Positions 1 to 7,142 of a DNA stretch of 64,000 nucleotides are shown piece after piece. A program made the position numbers and the translations under genes. Positions within the stretch are counted from its first letter, which is position 1, and the number at the start of each line of letters is the position of its first letter. Origin of the DNA: JANSWY01 sp965243755 (GTDB taxonomy: Bacteria > Bacteroidota > Bacteroidia > Cytophagales > Cyclobacteriaceae); NCBI GenBank assembly GCA_965243755.1, contig CBDEVW010000002.1:682001-746000 (forward strand), read 5' to 3'. The notes beneath the pieces were generated by a model. That model was not told where the DNA came from. It saw only the letters and a list, made by a program, of their open reading frames with translations, and made no database searches.

Positions 1-959
1 CTCTGCGTCTCACTCCTGTTTATCGTCAAAGAGATGGGCTGAATGCCCTGGAAAAGAATAAAGAAGTATTTCATAAGTGCTATCTGAATTTCAATAAAGG
101 AGAATCAATATTGGTATTTCCTGAGGGCAATCATAAAGCAAGAAGGCAACTGAGACCAATTAGCAAAGGAACCACCAGGATTGCCTTTGGCTATGAAGAG
201 GACATGGGTTTTGACAAGGAACTGGCAATAGTTCCTGTGGGATTAACCTACTCAGAACCCACAATGTATAAAGGCAGTATCAAAGTTGTTCATTGTGATC
301 CTATCTATATTCAGGATTACATGGATGAATACAGGGAAAGGCCACAGGTGGCGATGAGAAAGCTTACTGCTAAGATCAAGGAAGAGCTGGAGTCCAATAT
401 GTTGAATATTCCTGAAGACAACTATGAAATTATAGATACACTTTTCAGACTGGACGACAGGCTGTTTAATAATCACTCTGTACAGGAATTGCAGCAAATT
501 GCAGAGAAAATGAATGAGCGGCTTAACCAACAACCAGAGAAAGCAGAGGAACTTCGAAATAAAATTAAGGGGATGCCCATCCTGAAAAAAGACAGGCCAT
601 CATTCTTCCAGCTGATTTTGTCGTTTTTATTTCTTCCAGTTTACCTGCTCTCATTCATCGCCGCTCCTCATTACCTGTTCGTAAGGTGGATCCTGAAAAA
701 AATGAATGATGTAGCCTTCAAATCTTCGATGAAAGCGGGGCTGACAATGTATGTGGCCTCTCCGTATTTCTTCACACTAGCCACTCTGGCGGCAATTTTT
801 ATCCCGACCTGGCCATTAAAACTGGCAGGTGTGGCATTTATTTTTCTTAGTCTCTTTGTGTTCATTTACTACACCAACCTGTGGAAAAAACTGAAGAACT
901 GGAAGTATTATGCGGTACGAAGTGAATTGCTAAATGAAAGAGACCAAATGCTAGCCTAA
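1..959 (+). CDS. PlsC-like 1-acyl-glycerol-3-phosphate acyltransferase family protein (5' end outside window)
   Basis: The frame is open from the first bases of the window (first whole codon at base 3), so the N-terminus, including the HxxxxD catalytic box expected of the family, lies upstream. The visible part contains the acyl-acceptor motif VFPEGN (around base 114), equivalent to the FPEG block of PlsC-type acyltransferases, then a region containing RPISKGTTRIAFG. The C-terminal third (from about base 600) has two to three hydrophobic segments, so the protein is membrane-anchored. The family transfers an acyl group to a glycerophosphate or similar acceptor in membrane lipid synthesis. The long C-terminal extension beyond the catalytic domain is common in Bacteroidota members; the exact substrate cannot be read from the sequence. 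Confidence 0.75.
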   Translation, partial: LRLTPVYRQRDGLNALEKNKEVFHKCYLNFNKGESILVFPEGNHKARRQLRPISKGTTRIAFGYEEDMGFDKELAIVPVGLTYSEPTMYKGSIKVVHCDPIYIQDYMDEYRERPQVAMRKLTAKIKEELESNMLNIPEDNYEIIDTLFRLDDRLFNNHSVQELQQIAEKMNERLNQQPEKAEELRNKIKGMPILKKDRPSFFQLILSFLFLPVYLLSFIAAPHYLFVRWILKKMNDVAFKSSMKAGLTMYVASPYFFTLATLAAIFIPTWPLKLAGVAFIFLSLFVFIYYTNLWKKLKNWKYYAVRSELLNERDQMLA

Positions 960-973
960 AATTTAAGACTTAG

Positions 974-1198
974 GGATTGAATGGCAAAGTTACTGTAGAG
1001 CTTCTTACAGATGGCACACCAATGACTGTTGATTTAGTGGACATGCAGGGTCGTGTGGTAAACAATATTTATATCGGAAAACCTGAACCAGGAAAGTTCA
1101 GTTTGAATTGGAATTCCTATGGTGTTGCCCCTTGAAGGTACTTTGTGGTGATGAGAAATGAATCTATCCGCAAGGCATTTGGAGTAGTTAAACAATAG
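974..1198 (+). pseudogene. Decayed T9SS type A C-terminal sorting domain fragment
   Basis: Reading from 974 gives about 74 codons that look like a type IX secretion C-terminal domain: GKVTVELL, then VDLVDMQGRVV, then WNSYGVAP, RYFVVMRN and a terminal FGVVKQ before a TAG at 1196-1198. A TGA at 1133-1135 interrupts it exactly where the family has Gly in the usual G-RYF turn, consistent with GGA mutated to TGA. An in-frame TAG at 971-973 closes the upstream side and no start codon or passenger domain is present. It is therefore a relic of a larger secreted protein. A sequencing error could explain the internal stop but not the missing N-terminal part. It fills most of the 325-bp gap between its neighbours. 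Confidence 0.75.
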
Positions 1199-1283
1199 CA
1201 CCGGCATGATCTAAAACTATTTTAGCTCCATCCAAATAATATATTTAGGACAGTTTGAGCGATTCATTTAGTTTTAGATTTTC

Positions 1284-2306
1284 ATGAACAAAAGTAAGCT
1301 ATATTGGATTTGCCAGATTGTTGGTTGGTCGGCCTGGAGTATATTTGAGATTTTTCTCTATTCCGCCGCTCAGCAATTTGACCTGTATCAGATCTTTGGA
1401 GAGGTTTTCCAAATCTTCTTTAATATCCTGGTGACCCACCTGTTCAGAGAAATTATTGTAAGAGGTGGCTGGCTCAATTTCAGATGGGTCAAGTTGGTGC
1501 CAAGAATCATTCTTGCAGTATTAATCCTGTCGATATCAAATTATTTTTTCTTGTTAGGGTTCATTACCGTAATTGGTGAAGACCCCGGTACATTTACAGT
1601 ATTTGGTTTTGTGGCTGGTACCATCGCGCCGTTTTTTACTTATTTCTTATGGAGCATTGTATACTTTACCTTTCATTATTTTGAGCGATATAACAAGTCG
1701 CTTCAGTATGAAGCTGCCATCAATGAATTTGAGTTGAATAACCTGAAATCACAACTCAACCCGCATTTCATATTCAATGCACTAAATAGTATCAGGGCAT
1801 TGGTGGATGAGAATCCTCAGAAGTCGAAGGTGGCCATTACTCAATTATCCAATATCCTTAGAAACTCACTAATTCTAGACAAAAAAAGACTGATCACATT
1901 TTCTGACGAAATGAAAACGGTGAAAGACTATCTGGATCTGGAAATGGTACGCTATGAAGAAAGACTGAAGGTGAATTATGAGATCCATCCTGACTCTGGA
2001 GACTTTAATATCCCTCCTATGATGGTGCAGACACTGGTTGAAAATGGTATCAAACATGGCATTTCCAAACTAAAGAATGGAGGTGAACTTAGTATAAAAA
2101 CTCTGATTGTGGATCATACGTTAGTGATACAGATACGAAACAGCGGCCAATATAAAGCGCCCAATTTAAATGGTCAGGAAGGGTTTGGTCTTAATAATAC
2201 CATAAAGCGACTTGATTTAATTTATGGTGAGGAAGCCAAATTTGATATTGGAAATGAAAGTGAAAATACAGTACTTACAGAAATAATTATCCCAGAAACG
2301 ATATGA
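1284..2306 (+). CDS. Sensor histidine kinase, LytS/YehU type (His_kinase family)
   Basis: A 340-residue membrane kinase. The N-terminal 135 residues hold about four hydrophobic segments with no large sensory domain. The phospho-acceptor box LNPHFIFNALNS (His near residue 160) and the following ATPase region with LVENGIKHG place it in the LytS-like class, which signals to LytTR regulators. The stop codon overlaps the start of the next gene (ATGA, 4 bp), so kinase and regulator are translationally coupled. With so little extracytoplasmic sequence the stimulus is probably sensed in or at the membrane; its nature is unknown. The upstream gap holds only a pseudogene remnant and no obvious regulatory element. 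Confidence 0.9.
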   Translation: MNKSKLYWICQIVGWSAWSIFEIFLYSAAQQFDLYQIFGEVFQIFFNILVTHLFREIIVRGGWLNFRWVKLVPRIILAVLILSISNYFFLLGFITVIGEDPGTFTVFGFVAGTIAPFFTYFLWSIVYFTFHYFERYNKSLQYEAAINEFELNNLKSQLNPHFIFNALNSIRALVDENPQKSKVAITQLSNILRNSLILDKKRLITFSDEMKTVKDYLDLEMVRYEERLKVNYEIHPDSGDFNIPPMMVQTLVENGIKHGISKLKNGGELSIKTLIVDHTLVIQIRNSGQYKAPNLNGQEGFGLNNTIKRLDLIYGEEAKFDIGNESENTVLTEIIIPETI

Positions 2307-3025
2307 AGGCATTAGTAATTGATGATGAAAGATTAGCAAGAAAGGAATTGATCTCATTACTTGACGATCATCAGGAAATTGAGGTTCTCGATGAGGCCGT
2401 TAATGTGGATGAGGCATATGACAAAATCAATCACCTTCAACCAGATCTTATCTTCCTCGACATCCAAATGCCAGGTAAGACGGGGTTCGAACTGCTGGAA
2501 ATGCTGGATAAAGTGCCTAAAGTGATCTTCACCACAGCTTACGATGAATTTGCCATCAAAGCCTTTGACTTTAACGCACTGGATTATCTGCTGAAACCAA
2601 TTCAGCCAGAAAGACTAACAGAGACCGTTCATAAGTTGCTCAATAAAGAGGAGAAGGCAGAAGTAAAGCCAAACAGGAAAGATAAGAAGTTGGGTGCCCA
2701 GGATCAGGTATTTGTTAAAGATGGTGACCGCTGCTGGTTTGTACGACTGGCAGATGTAAGGCTTTTCGAATCTGATGGCAACTATATAAAAGTGTATTTT
2801 GAAAAAAATAAACCAATGATTCACAAGTCGTTGAATGCGTTGGATGAGCGCCTGGACGATAGAAATTTCTTCAGAGCATCAAGAAAGCACATTATCAACC
2901 TCGGTTGGGTGGATACGATTGAGCCCTGGTTTAATGGGGGTCTGATGGTTCAATTGAAAGGTGGCGAAAAAATTGAAGTAAGCCGTAGGCAGGCTGCCAG
3001 ATTTAAGGATATGATGAGTCTTTAG
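2303..3025 (+). CDS. LytTR-family response regulator
   Basis: A 240-residue regulator partnered with the preceding kinase. The receiver domain (residues 1-115) has the acidic pair DDE near the N-terminus, the phospho-acceptor Asp in LIFLDIQMPG (about residue 53), Thr in FTTAYD and Lys in LLKPI. The C-terminal LytTR DNA-binding domain (about 135-240) contains LFESDGNYIKVYF and FRASRKHIINL, both typical. Members bind paired direct repeats upstream of targets; no target site is recognisable here. Its 3' end overlaps the minus-strand gene at 3022 by 4 bp. Confidence 0.92.
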   Translation: MKALVIDDERLARKELISLLDDHQEIEVLDEAVNVDEAYDKINHLQPDLIFLDIQMPGKTGFELLEMLDKVPKVIFTTAYDEFAIKAFDFNALDYLLKPIQPERLTETVHKLLNKEEKAEVKPNRKDKKLGAQDQVFVKDGDRCWFVRLADVRLFESDGNYIKVYFEKNKPMIHKSLNALDERLDDRNFFRASRKHIINLGWVDTIEPWFNGGLMVQLKGGEKIEVSRRQAARFKDMMSL

Positions 3026-3396
3026 TCTTTCTCAGAAATTCCTACCTCTTTCATGAAATCTTGCTCTATTTCCCAATCTTTAGCAAGATTAAGCATCGCT
3101 GTAGTCTCCATTTCTGTGACATAACCTTTGTCATAGTTGTCTTTCCAGATGGCAACAAGTTGGCTTAGTTTTTCTTCGTGGGAGAGTTTTCCGATGGTAT
3201 TTTTCAGAAATCCCCTGGCCCTTTCAAATGCACTGATATAATCTTCTGCAATGAAAGAATTGGCCCAGTTGAGTTCATCCATTCCATCTAGTTTTCTGGC
3301 TGTGGCCTCTAAAAGCACAGTTTCATCATCATCCAATCCATGGTAATGAAAGATCAGGGAATGAAGAAGAAGTGTTGCTTTTTTGAGTTCGTCCAT
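3022..3396 (-). CDS. Small acidic helical protein, possibly TerB-like
   Basis: A 124-residue, acidic, mostly helical protein with no signal peptide or membrane segment. The pattern of short helices ending in LNLAKDWEIEQDF recalls TerB-like domains, but I do not see enough conserved residues to be firm. It lies directly downstream of ftsY on the same strand with 3 bp between the two genes, so it is probably in the same transcript. Function unknown. Its stop codon overlaps that of the convergent LytTR regulator. Confidence 0.6.
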   Translation of the reverse strand: MDELKKATLLLHSLIFHYHGLDDDETVLLEATARKLDGMDELNWANSFIAEDYISAFERARGFLKNTIGKLSHEEKLSQLVAIWKDNYDKGYVTEMETTAMLNLAKDWEIEQDFMKEVGISEKD

Positions 3397-3399
3397 TAG

Positions 3400-4353
3400 C
3401 TAGTTATTAAAGAATGAATCTACAAACTCAAATTTATTAAATACCTGCAAATCCTCTACCTTTTCTCCTACCCCAATGTATTTAACTGGTATTTTAAACT
3501 GATCACTGATGCCAATCACTACTCCTCCTTTTGCGGTACCGTCAAGCTTCGTAATTGCCAGGGCTGATACTTCCGTGGCTTTTGTAAATTCCTGCGCCTG
3601 AATGAATGCATTTTGACCGGTACTTCCATCCAATACCAAAAGAACTTCATGTGGCGCTTCAGGGATAAATTTCTGTATTACTTTTTTGATTTTCGACAAT
3701 TCGTTCATCAGGTTGACCTTGGTATGAAGTCTCCCCGCCGTATCGATGATGACTATATCAGCTTTTTGGTCTACAGCAGTTTTTACGGCATCAAAAGCTA
3801 CAGATGCAGGATCAGTATTCATGCCATGAGAAACAACTTCAACGCCAGTGCGCTCTCCCCATAATTTTATTTGATCCACCGCAGCTGCACGAAATGTATC
3901 TGCAGCACCTAGGATAACCTTCTTGCCAGCATTTTTAAATTGGGCGGACAATTTACCAATAGTAGTCGTTTTACCAACTCCATTAACGCCTACAACCAGC
4001 ATGACGTAGGGAGTATCAGTTTCTGGCAAAGCAAAATCCTTGAGGTCCGTGGTGTTGTTTTCCTCCAGCAAACCAGCTATTTCTTCCTTTAGGATTACAT
4101 TAAGCTCATCAACATTTAGGTATTTGTCTTTCGCAACACGGTGCTCTATCCGTTCGATGATTTTAATGGTTGTATCGACTCCTACGTCAGAAGTTATGAG
4201 AATTTCTTCCAGCTCATCAAGTACTTCATCATCTACTGATGACTTACCAACAAGTGCTTTTCCAAGTTTATTGAAAAAGCTCTTTTTGCTCGGCTCCAAT
4301 CCTTTGTCGAGCGTTTCTTTTTTGTCCTTTGAAAAAAATCCTAGTAAACTCAT
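3400..4353 (-). CDS. ftsY: Signal recognition particle receptor FtsY
   Basis: SRP receptor GTPase that docks SRP-ribosome complexes at the inner membrane. The reading frame extends 11 codons further upstream, but the start at MSLLGFFSK fits the family and leaves no odd N-terminus, giving 317 residues. A short N domain precedes the NG GTPase: P-loop GVNGVGKTTT, DTFRAAAVDQ, the G3 box DTAGRLHTK and the G4 box TKLDGTAKGG. The long acidic A domain of the E. coli protein is absent, as usual in this phylum. A strong terminator lies just upstream (4385-4408), so ftsY depends on read-through or on its own promoter. Confidence 0.97.
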   Translation of the reverse strand: MSLLGFFSKDKKETLDKGLEPSKKSFFNKLGKALVGKSSVDDEVLDELEEILITSDVGVDTTIKIIERIEHRVAKDKYLNVDELNVILKEEIAGLLEENNTTDLKDFALPETDTPYVMLVVGVNGVGKTTTIGKLSAQFKNAGKKVILGAADTFRAAAVDQIKLWGERTGVEVVSHGMNTDPASVAFDAVKTAVDQKADIVIIDTAGRLHTKVNLMNELSKIKKVIQKFIPEAPHEVLLVLDGSTGQNAFIQAQEFTKATEVSALAITKLDGTAKGGVVIGISDQFKIPVKYIGVGEKVEDLQVFNKFEFVDSFFNN

Positions 4354-4384
4354 TCGGATACAACTGTTATAGTGGGAATATAAC

Positions 4385-4408
4385 AAAAAAGTCCCTATGC
4401 AGGGACTT
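4385..4408 (-). terminator. Rho-independent terminator after rpmB-rpmG-DUF4295
   Basis: On the minus strand an 8-bp perfect stem AAGTCCCT/AGGGACTT with loop GCAT is followed by a run of six T. It closes the ribosomal protein operon and lies only 31 bp before the chosen ftsY start. Confidence 0.85.
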
Positions 4409-4438
4409 CCAAATATTAAAATATTGTTTAGGACCTAA

Positions 4439-4594
4439 TTAGTTGGAAGCAAGTACTTCTTTTACTTTGTCCTCTGTAACCATCTCTTCTCTGAAGGTGT
4501 ATGCTCCTGTCTTATCAGACTTTACTGCCTTGATTACTTTTGCATACTTTACTCCACCTTTAGTTTTTAGCGTTGCTACTACTTTCTTTGCCAT
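4439..4594 (-). CDS. DUF4295 family small protein
   Basis: A 51-residue basic protein starting MAKKVVATLKTKGG and ending VKEVLASN. It is the small DUF4295 protein that accompanies rpmB and rpmG upstream of ftsY in Bacteroidota. It has no signal peptide or membrane segment; being Lys-rich and co-transcribed with L28 and L33 suggests a ribosome-associated role, which is inference. The start lies 2 bp beyond the rpmG stop codon, supporting a single transcript. Confidence 0.85.
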   Translation of the reverse strand: MAKKVVATLKTKGGVKYAKVIKAVKSDKTGAYTFREEMVTEDKVKEVLASN

Positions 4595-4596
4595 GA

Positions 4597-4779
4597 TTAC
4601 TTAATTTCTTTGTGTACAGTATACTTTCTTAGAATTGGGTTGTACTTTTTCAACTCTATACGCTCAGGAGTATTTTTCCTGTTCTTAGTTGTAATGTATC
4701 TTGAAGTTCCAGGCTGACCTGACTCTTTGTGCTCTGTGCACTCAAGGATTACCTGAACTCTGTTTCCTTTCTTTGCCAT
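4597..4779 (-). CDS. rpmG: 50S ribosomal protein L33
   Basis: A 60-residue protein with the L33 pattern: MAKKGNRVQVILECTEH at the N-terminus, TSRYITTKNRKNTP in the middle and ELKKYNPILRKYTVHKE at the end. The zinc-binding Cys pairs of the C+ form are reduced (a single Cys), so this is the zinc-independent type. It sits between rpmB and DUF4295 in the same direction. Confidence 0.97.
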   Translation of the reverse strand: MAKKGNRVQVILECTEHKESGQPGTSRYITTKNRKNTPERIELKKYNPILRKYTVHKEIK

Positions 4780-4816
4780 CTTACAATATTTTCAAATTGG
4801 TTGTTAACCGCTTTAA

Positions 4817-5056
4817 TTACACTAAAATATTACCGTTTTTTCTAGCTTTCTTCAATACAGCAGTGATACCATTCTTGTTAATGGTTCTGATTGCAGAAGC
4901 TGAAACTTTAAGTGTTACCCACTTATCTTCTTCTGGGATATAAAATCTCTTCTTTTGAAGATTAGGATAGAATCTTCTTTTAGTTTTATTGTTAGCGTGA
5001 GAAACGTTGTTTCCTACCTGCGGTCTCTTACCTGTTATTTGACAAACTCTAGACAT
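4817..5056 (-). CDS. rpmB: 50S ribosomal protein L28
   Basis: A 79-residue protein starting MSRVCQITGKRPQVGNNVSH, the canonical L28 start, with KTKRRFYPNLQ and a basic C-terminus. First gene of the minus-strand rpmB-rpmG-DUF4295 operon. A Bacteroidota-type promoter is visible about 30 bp upstream. Confidence 0.97.
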   Translation of the reverse strand: MSRVCQITGKRPQVGNNVSHANNKTKRRFYPNLQKKRFYIPEEDKWVTLKVSASAIRTINKNGITAVLKKARKNGNILV

Positions 5057-5084
5057 TTTCTGCGCCTTTTTTTAAATCGGACTG

Positions 5085-5115
5085 CAAATATCGTAGTATT
5101 TAATGGAAATGCAAA
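5085..5115 (-). promoter_or_regulatory. Predicted promoter of rpmB operon
   Basis: On the minus strand TTTG (5115-5112), a 19-bp spacer, then GATATTTG (5092-5085), against the Bacteroidota consensus TTTG-N19-TAnnTTTG; only one defined base differs. The transcript would start near 5078, about 20 nt before the rpmB start codon. Confidence 0.5.
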
Positions 5116-5200
5116 CACTGGAAGCATAAAAAACAGAACTTTTTCCAGTATTACTTCAATGATTGATGGTTTATAGTCAGGAAGTTCTGAGAAATCTCTT

Positions 5201-5208
5201 TATTTTTG
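5201..5208 (+). promoter_or_regulatory. Predicted -7 element for ornithine aminotransferase
   Basis: TATTTTTG matches TAnnTTTG exactly. No good -33 TTTG is seen 19-21 bp upstream. If used, the leader before the start at 5308 would be about 90 nt. Confidence 0.35.
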
Positions 5209-5307
5209 CTCTCCGGATGATTTCTCTCCGCACACCAAACGAGGAAAGGATGGCATCTCTCCGTGATGAGTGCATGGTTTATTTATTCAACATTTAATCA
5301 CGAAAAA

Positions 5308-6552
5308 ATGAGCATTACTCTATCTAATCAGCAATTATCATCTCAGGACCTTATTAAGCTGGAGGACAAACATGGCGCACACAACTACCACCCGCTACCT
5401 GTAGTTCTTGCTCGTGGCGAAGGTGTACACGTATGGGATGTGGAAGGAAAGCAATATTACGATTTTTTGTCGGCATACTCTGCCGTAAACCAGGGCCATT
5501 GCCATCCTAAAATTGTAGGAGCGTTGAAAGATCAGGCTGAAACGCTTACATTAACTTCACGGGCTTTTTATAATGATGTACTTGGAGTTTATGAAAAGTA
5601 CATCACCGAATACTTTGGTTTCGACAAGGTACTTCCAATGAACACAGGTGCGGAAGGTGTAGAAACAGCAATCAAAATCTGTAGGAAGTGGGCATATGAT
5701 AAAAAGGGGATTGCTGAAGATCAGGCAAAGATAATTGTGTGTAATAACAACTTCCACGGAAGAACAACCACCATTATTTCATTTTCTAATGACCCTGACA
5801 ACAGCAACTTTGGGCCATACACTGCAGGATTTCAACGAATAGCTTACAGTGATTTGAAGGCGCTGGAGGAGGCGTTAAAAGATCCTAATGTAGCTGGATT
5901 CATGGTGGAACCCATTCAGGGTGAAGCAGGAGTGATGGTTCCTGAAGAAGGATATTTAAGAGGAGCATATGAATTGTGCAAGAAGAACAATGTCCTGTTC
6001 ATTGCAGACGAGGTGCAAACTGGTATTGCCAGAACTGGAAAGCTTTTGGCTGTCGACTATGAAGGTATTAAACCCGACCTTCTAATCCTTGGTAAGGCTA
6101 TTTCTGGAGGTGTATATCCAGTCTCAGCGGTACTTGCTGACGATGAAGTCATGGAGGTGATCAAGCCGGGTCAGCATGGGTCCACTTTTGGAGGAAACCC
6201 GCTTGGCGCTAAAGTGGCCATTGCGGCACTGGAAGTGGTGAGAGAAGAGAAGCTCGCCGAGAACGCTGCAAGATTAGGAGAAATCTTCAGGGATAGAATG
6301 AATCAGATGATAGAGAAAACTGATTTGGTCACGTTGGTTAGGGGTAAAGGACTGCTCAATGCCATTGTAATCAACGACGCACCAGATAGCTCTACAGCAT
6401 GGGACATTTGCGTTGCACTGAAGGACAATGGATTGTTGGCTAAGCCTACTCATGGCAATATCATTCGTTTTGCTCCTCCTTTGGTTATGACTGAAGAGCA
6501 GTTGCATGAATGCTGTGATATCATCGAAAAGACTATCGCGGATTTTAAATAA
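5308..6552 (+). CDS. rocD: Ornithine--oxo-acid aminotransferase
   Basis: Class III PLP-dependent aminotransferase of 414 residues from the ATG at 5308 (MSITLSNQQ); a longer frame from 5263 adds an unlikely N-terminus. It converts ornithine and 2-oxoglutarate to glutamate semialdehyde and glutamate. Signatures: EDKHGAHNYHPLP and FLSAYSAVNQGHCHPK at the start, PMNTGAEGVETA (phosphate binding), NFHGRTTT, EPIQGEAGV, FIADEVQTGIARTG, and the PLP lysine in LGKAISGG followed by HGSTFGGNPLG. These are diagnostic of ornithine rather than acetylornithine transaminase. A clear terminator follows, and it appears monocistronic. Confidence 0.93.
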   Translation: MSITLSNQQLSSQDLIKLEDKHGAHNYHPLPVVLARGEGVHVWDVEGKQYYDFLSAYSAVNQGHCHPKIVGALKDQAETLTLTSRAFYNDVLGVYEKYITEYFGFDKVLPMNTGAEGVETAIKICRKWAYDKKGIAEDQAKIIVCNNNFHGRTTTIISFSNDPDNSNFGPYTAGFQRIAYSDLKALEEALKDPNVAGFMVEPIQGEAGVMVPEEGYLRGAYELCKKNNVLFIADEVQTGIARTGKLLAVDYEGIKPDLLILGKAISGGVYPVSAVLADDEVMEVIKPGQHGSTFGGNPLGAKVAIAALEVVREEKLAENAARLGEIFRDRMNQMIEKTDLVTLVRGKGLLNAIVINDAPDSSTAWDICVALKDNGLLAKPTHGNIIRFAPPLVMTEEQLHECCDIIEKTIADFK

Positions 6553-6573
6553 AGGAGATATTTCTAAAATTTC

Positions 6574-6602
6574 AGAGTGCTCCAAAAGGGCACTCTTTTT
6601 TT
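6574..6602 (+). terminator. Rho-independent terminator after rocD
   Basis: A 7-bp perfect stem AGAGTGC/GCACTCT with a 9-nt loop followed directly by six T. Confidence 0.85.
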
Positions 6603-6733
6603 ATGCGCTATTGGTCCGTCCAGGGCTACTTTTTCCAATCCAGCGACCATTGCGTCTGGTCAGTTGAATACGTTTGCTGCGGGTCTCAAATTTTACTATA
6701 TTACCTGACATTTTTTTAAGCGGCACCACAATC

Positions 6734-7066
6734 ATGCAAAAGAAACAACTCATAATCCTGAGTCATCTGGGAACTTTATTGGGCTATTTTATTGCTTTTG
6801 GAAACTTCATCGTTCCATTGGTCATATGGCTTAGTAAAAGGGATGAATCGAAGGAAATTGCTGAACACGCCAGGGAATCGTTGAATTTCCAAATCTCAAT
6901 GGCTTTATATTCATTTGTTGCTTTTCTCTTGTTCATAGCAATTGTTGGAATTCCTCTTTTGGCCGTAATCGTTCTGATTAATCTGATTTGTGTGATCACA
7001 GCTGCCATGAAAGCCGATCGGGGCGAATTTTTCAGGTACCCCCTTACCATGAGGTTTGTAAAGTAA
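6734..7066 (+). CDS. DUF4870 (Tic20-like) membrane protein
   Basis: A 110-residue protein from MQKKQLIILSHLG (ATG at 6734; the longer frame from 6674 has no family support). Three hydrophobic segments surround the loop SKRDESKEIAEHARESLNFQ, the hallmark of DUF4870 proteins, which are small membrane proteins distantly related to Tic20 and have no established function. It is flanked by a terminator upstream and lies 76 bp before the CHAT protein. Confidence 0.8.
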   Translation: MQKKQLIILSHLGTLLGYFIAFGNFIVPLVIWLSKRDESKEIAEHARESLNFQISMALYSFVAFLLFIAIVGIPLLAVIVLINLICVITAAMKADRGEFFRYPLTMRFVK

Positions 7067-7142
7067 TTCTGATAATAAATCTTACAGAATATAAAATTCA
7101 GTAAATTTAGGTGGTTAAGATCATCCTCTACTCCACCTCATT

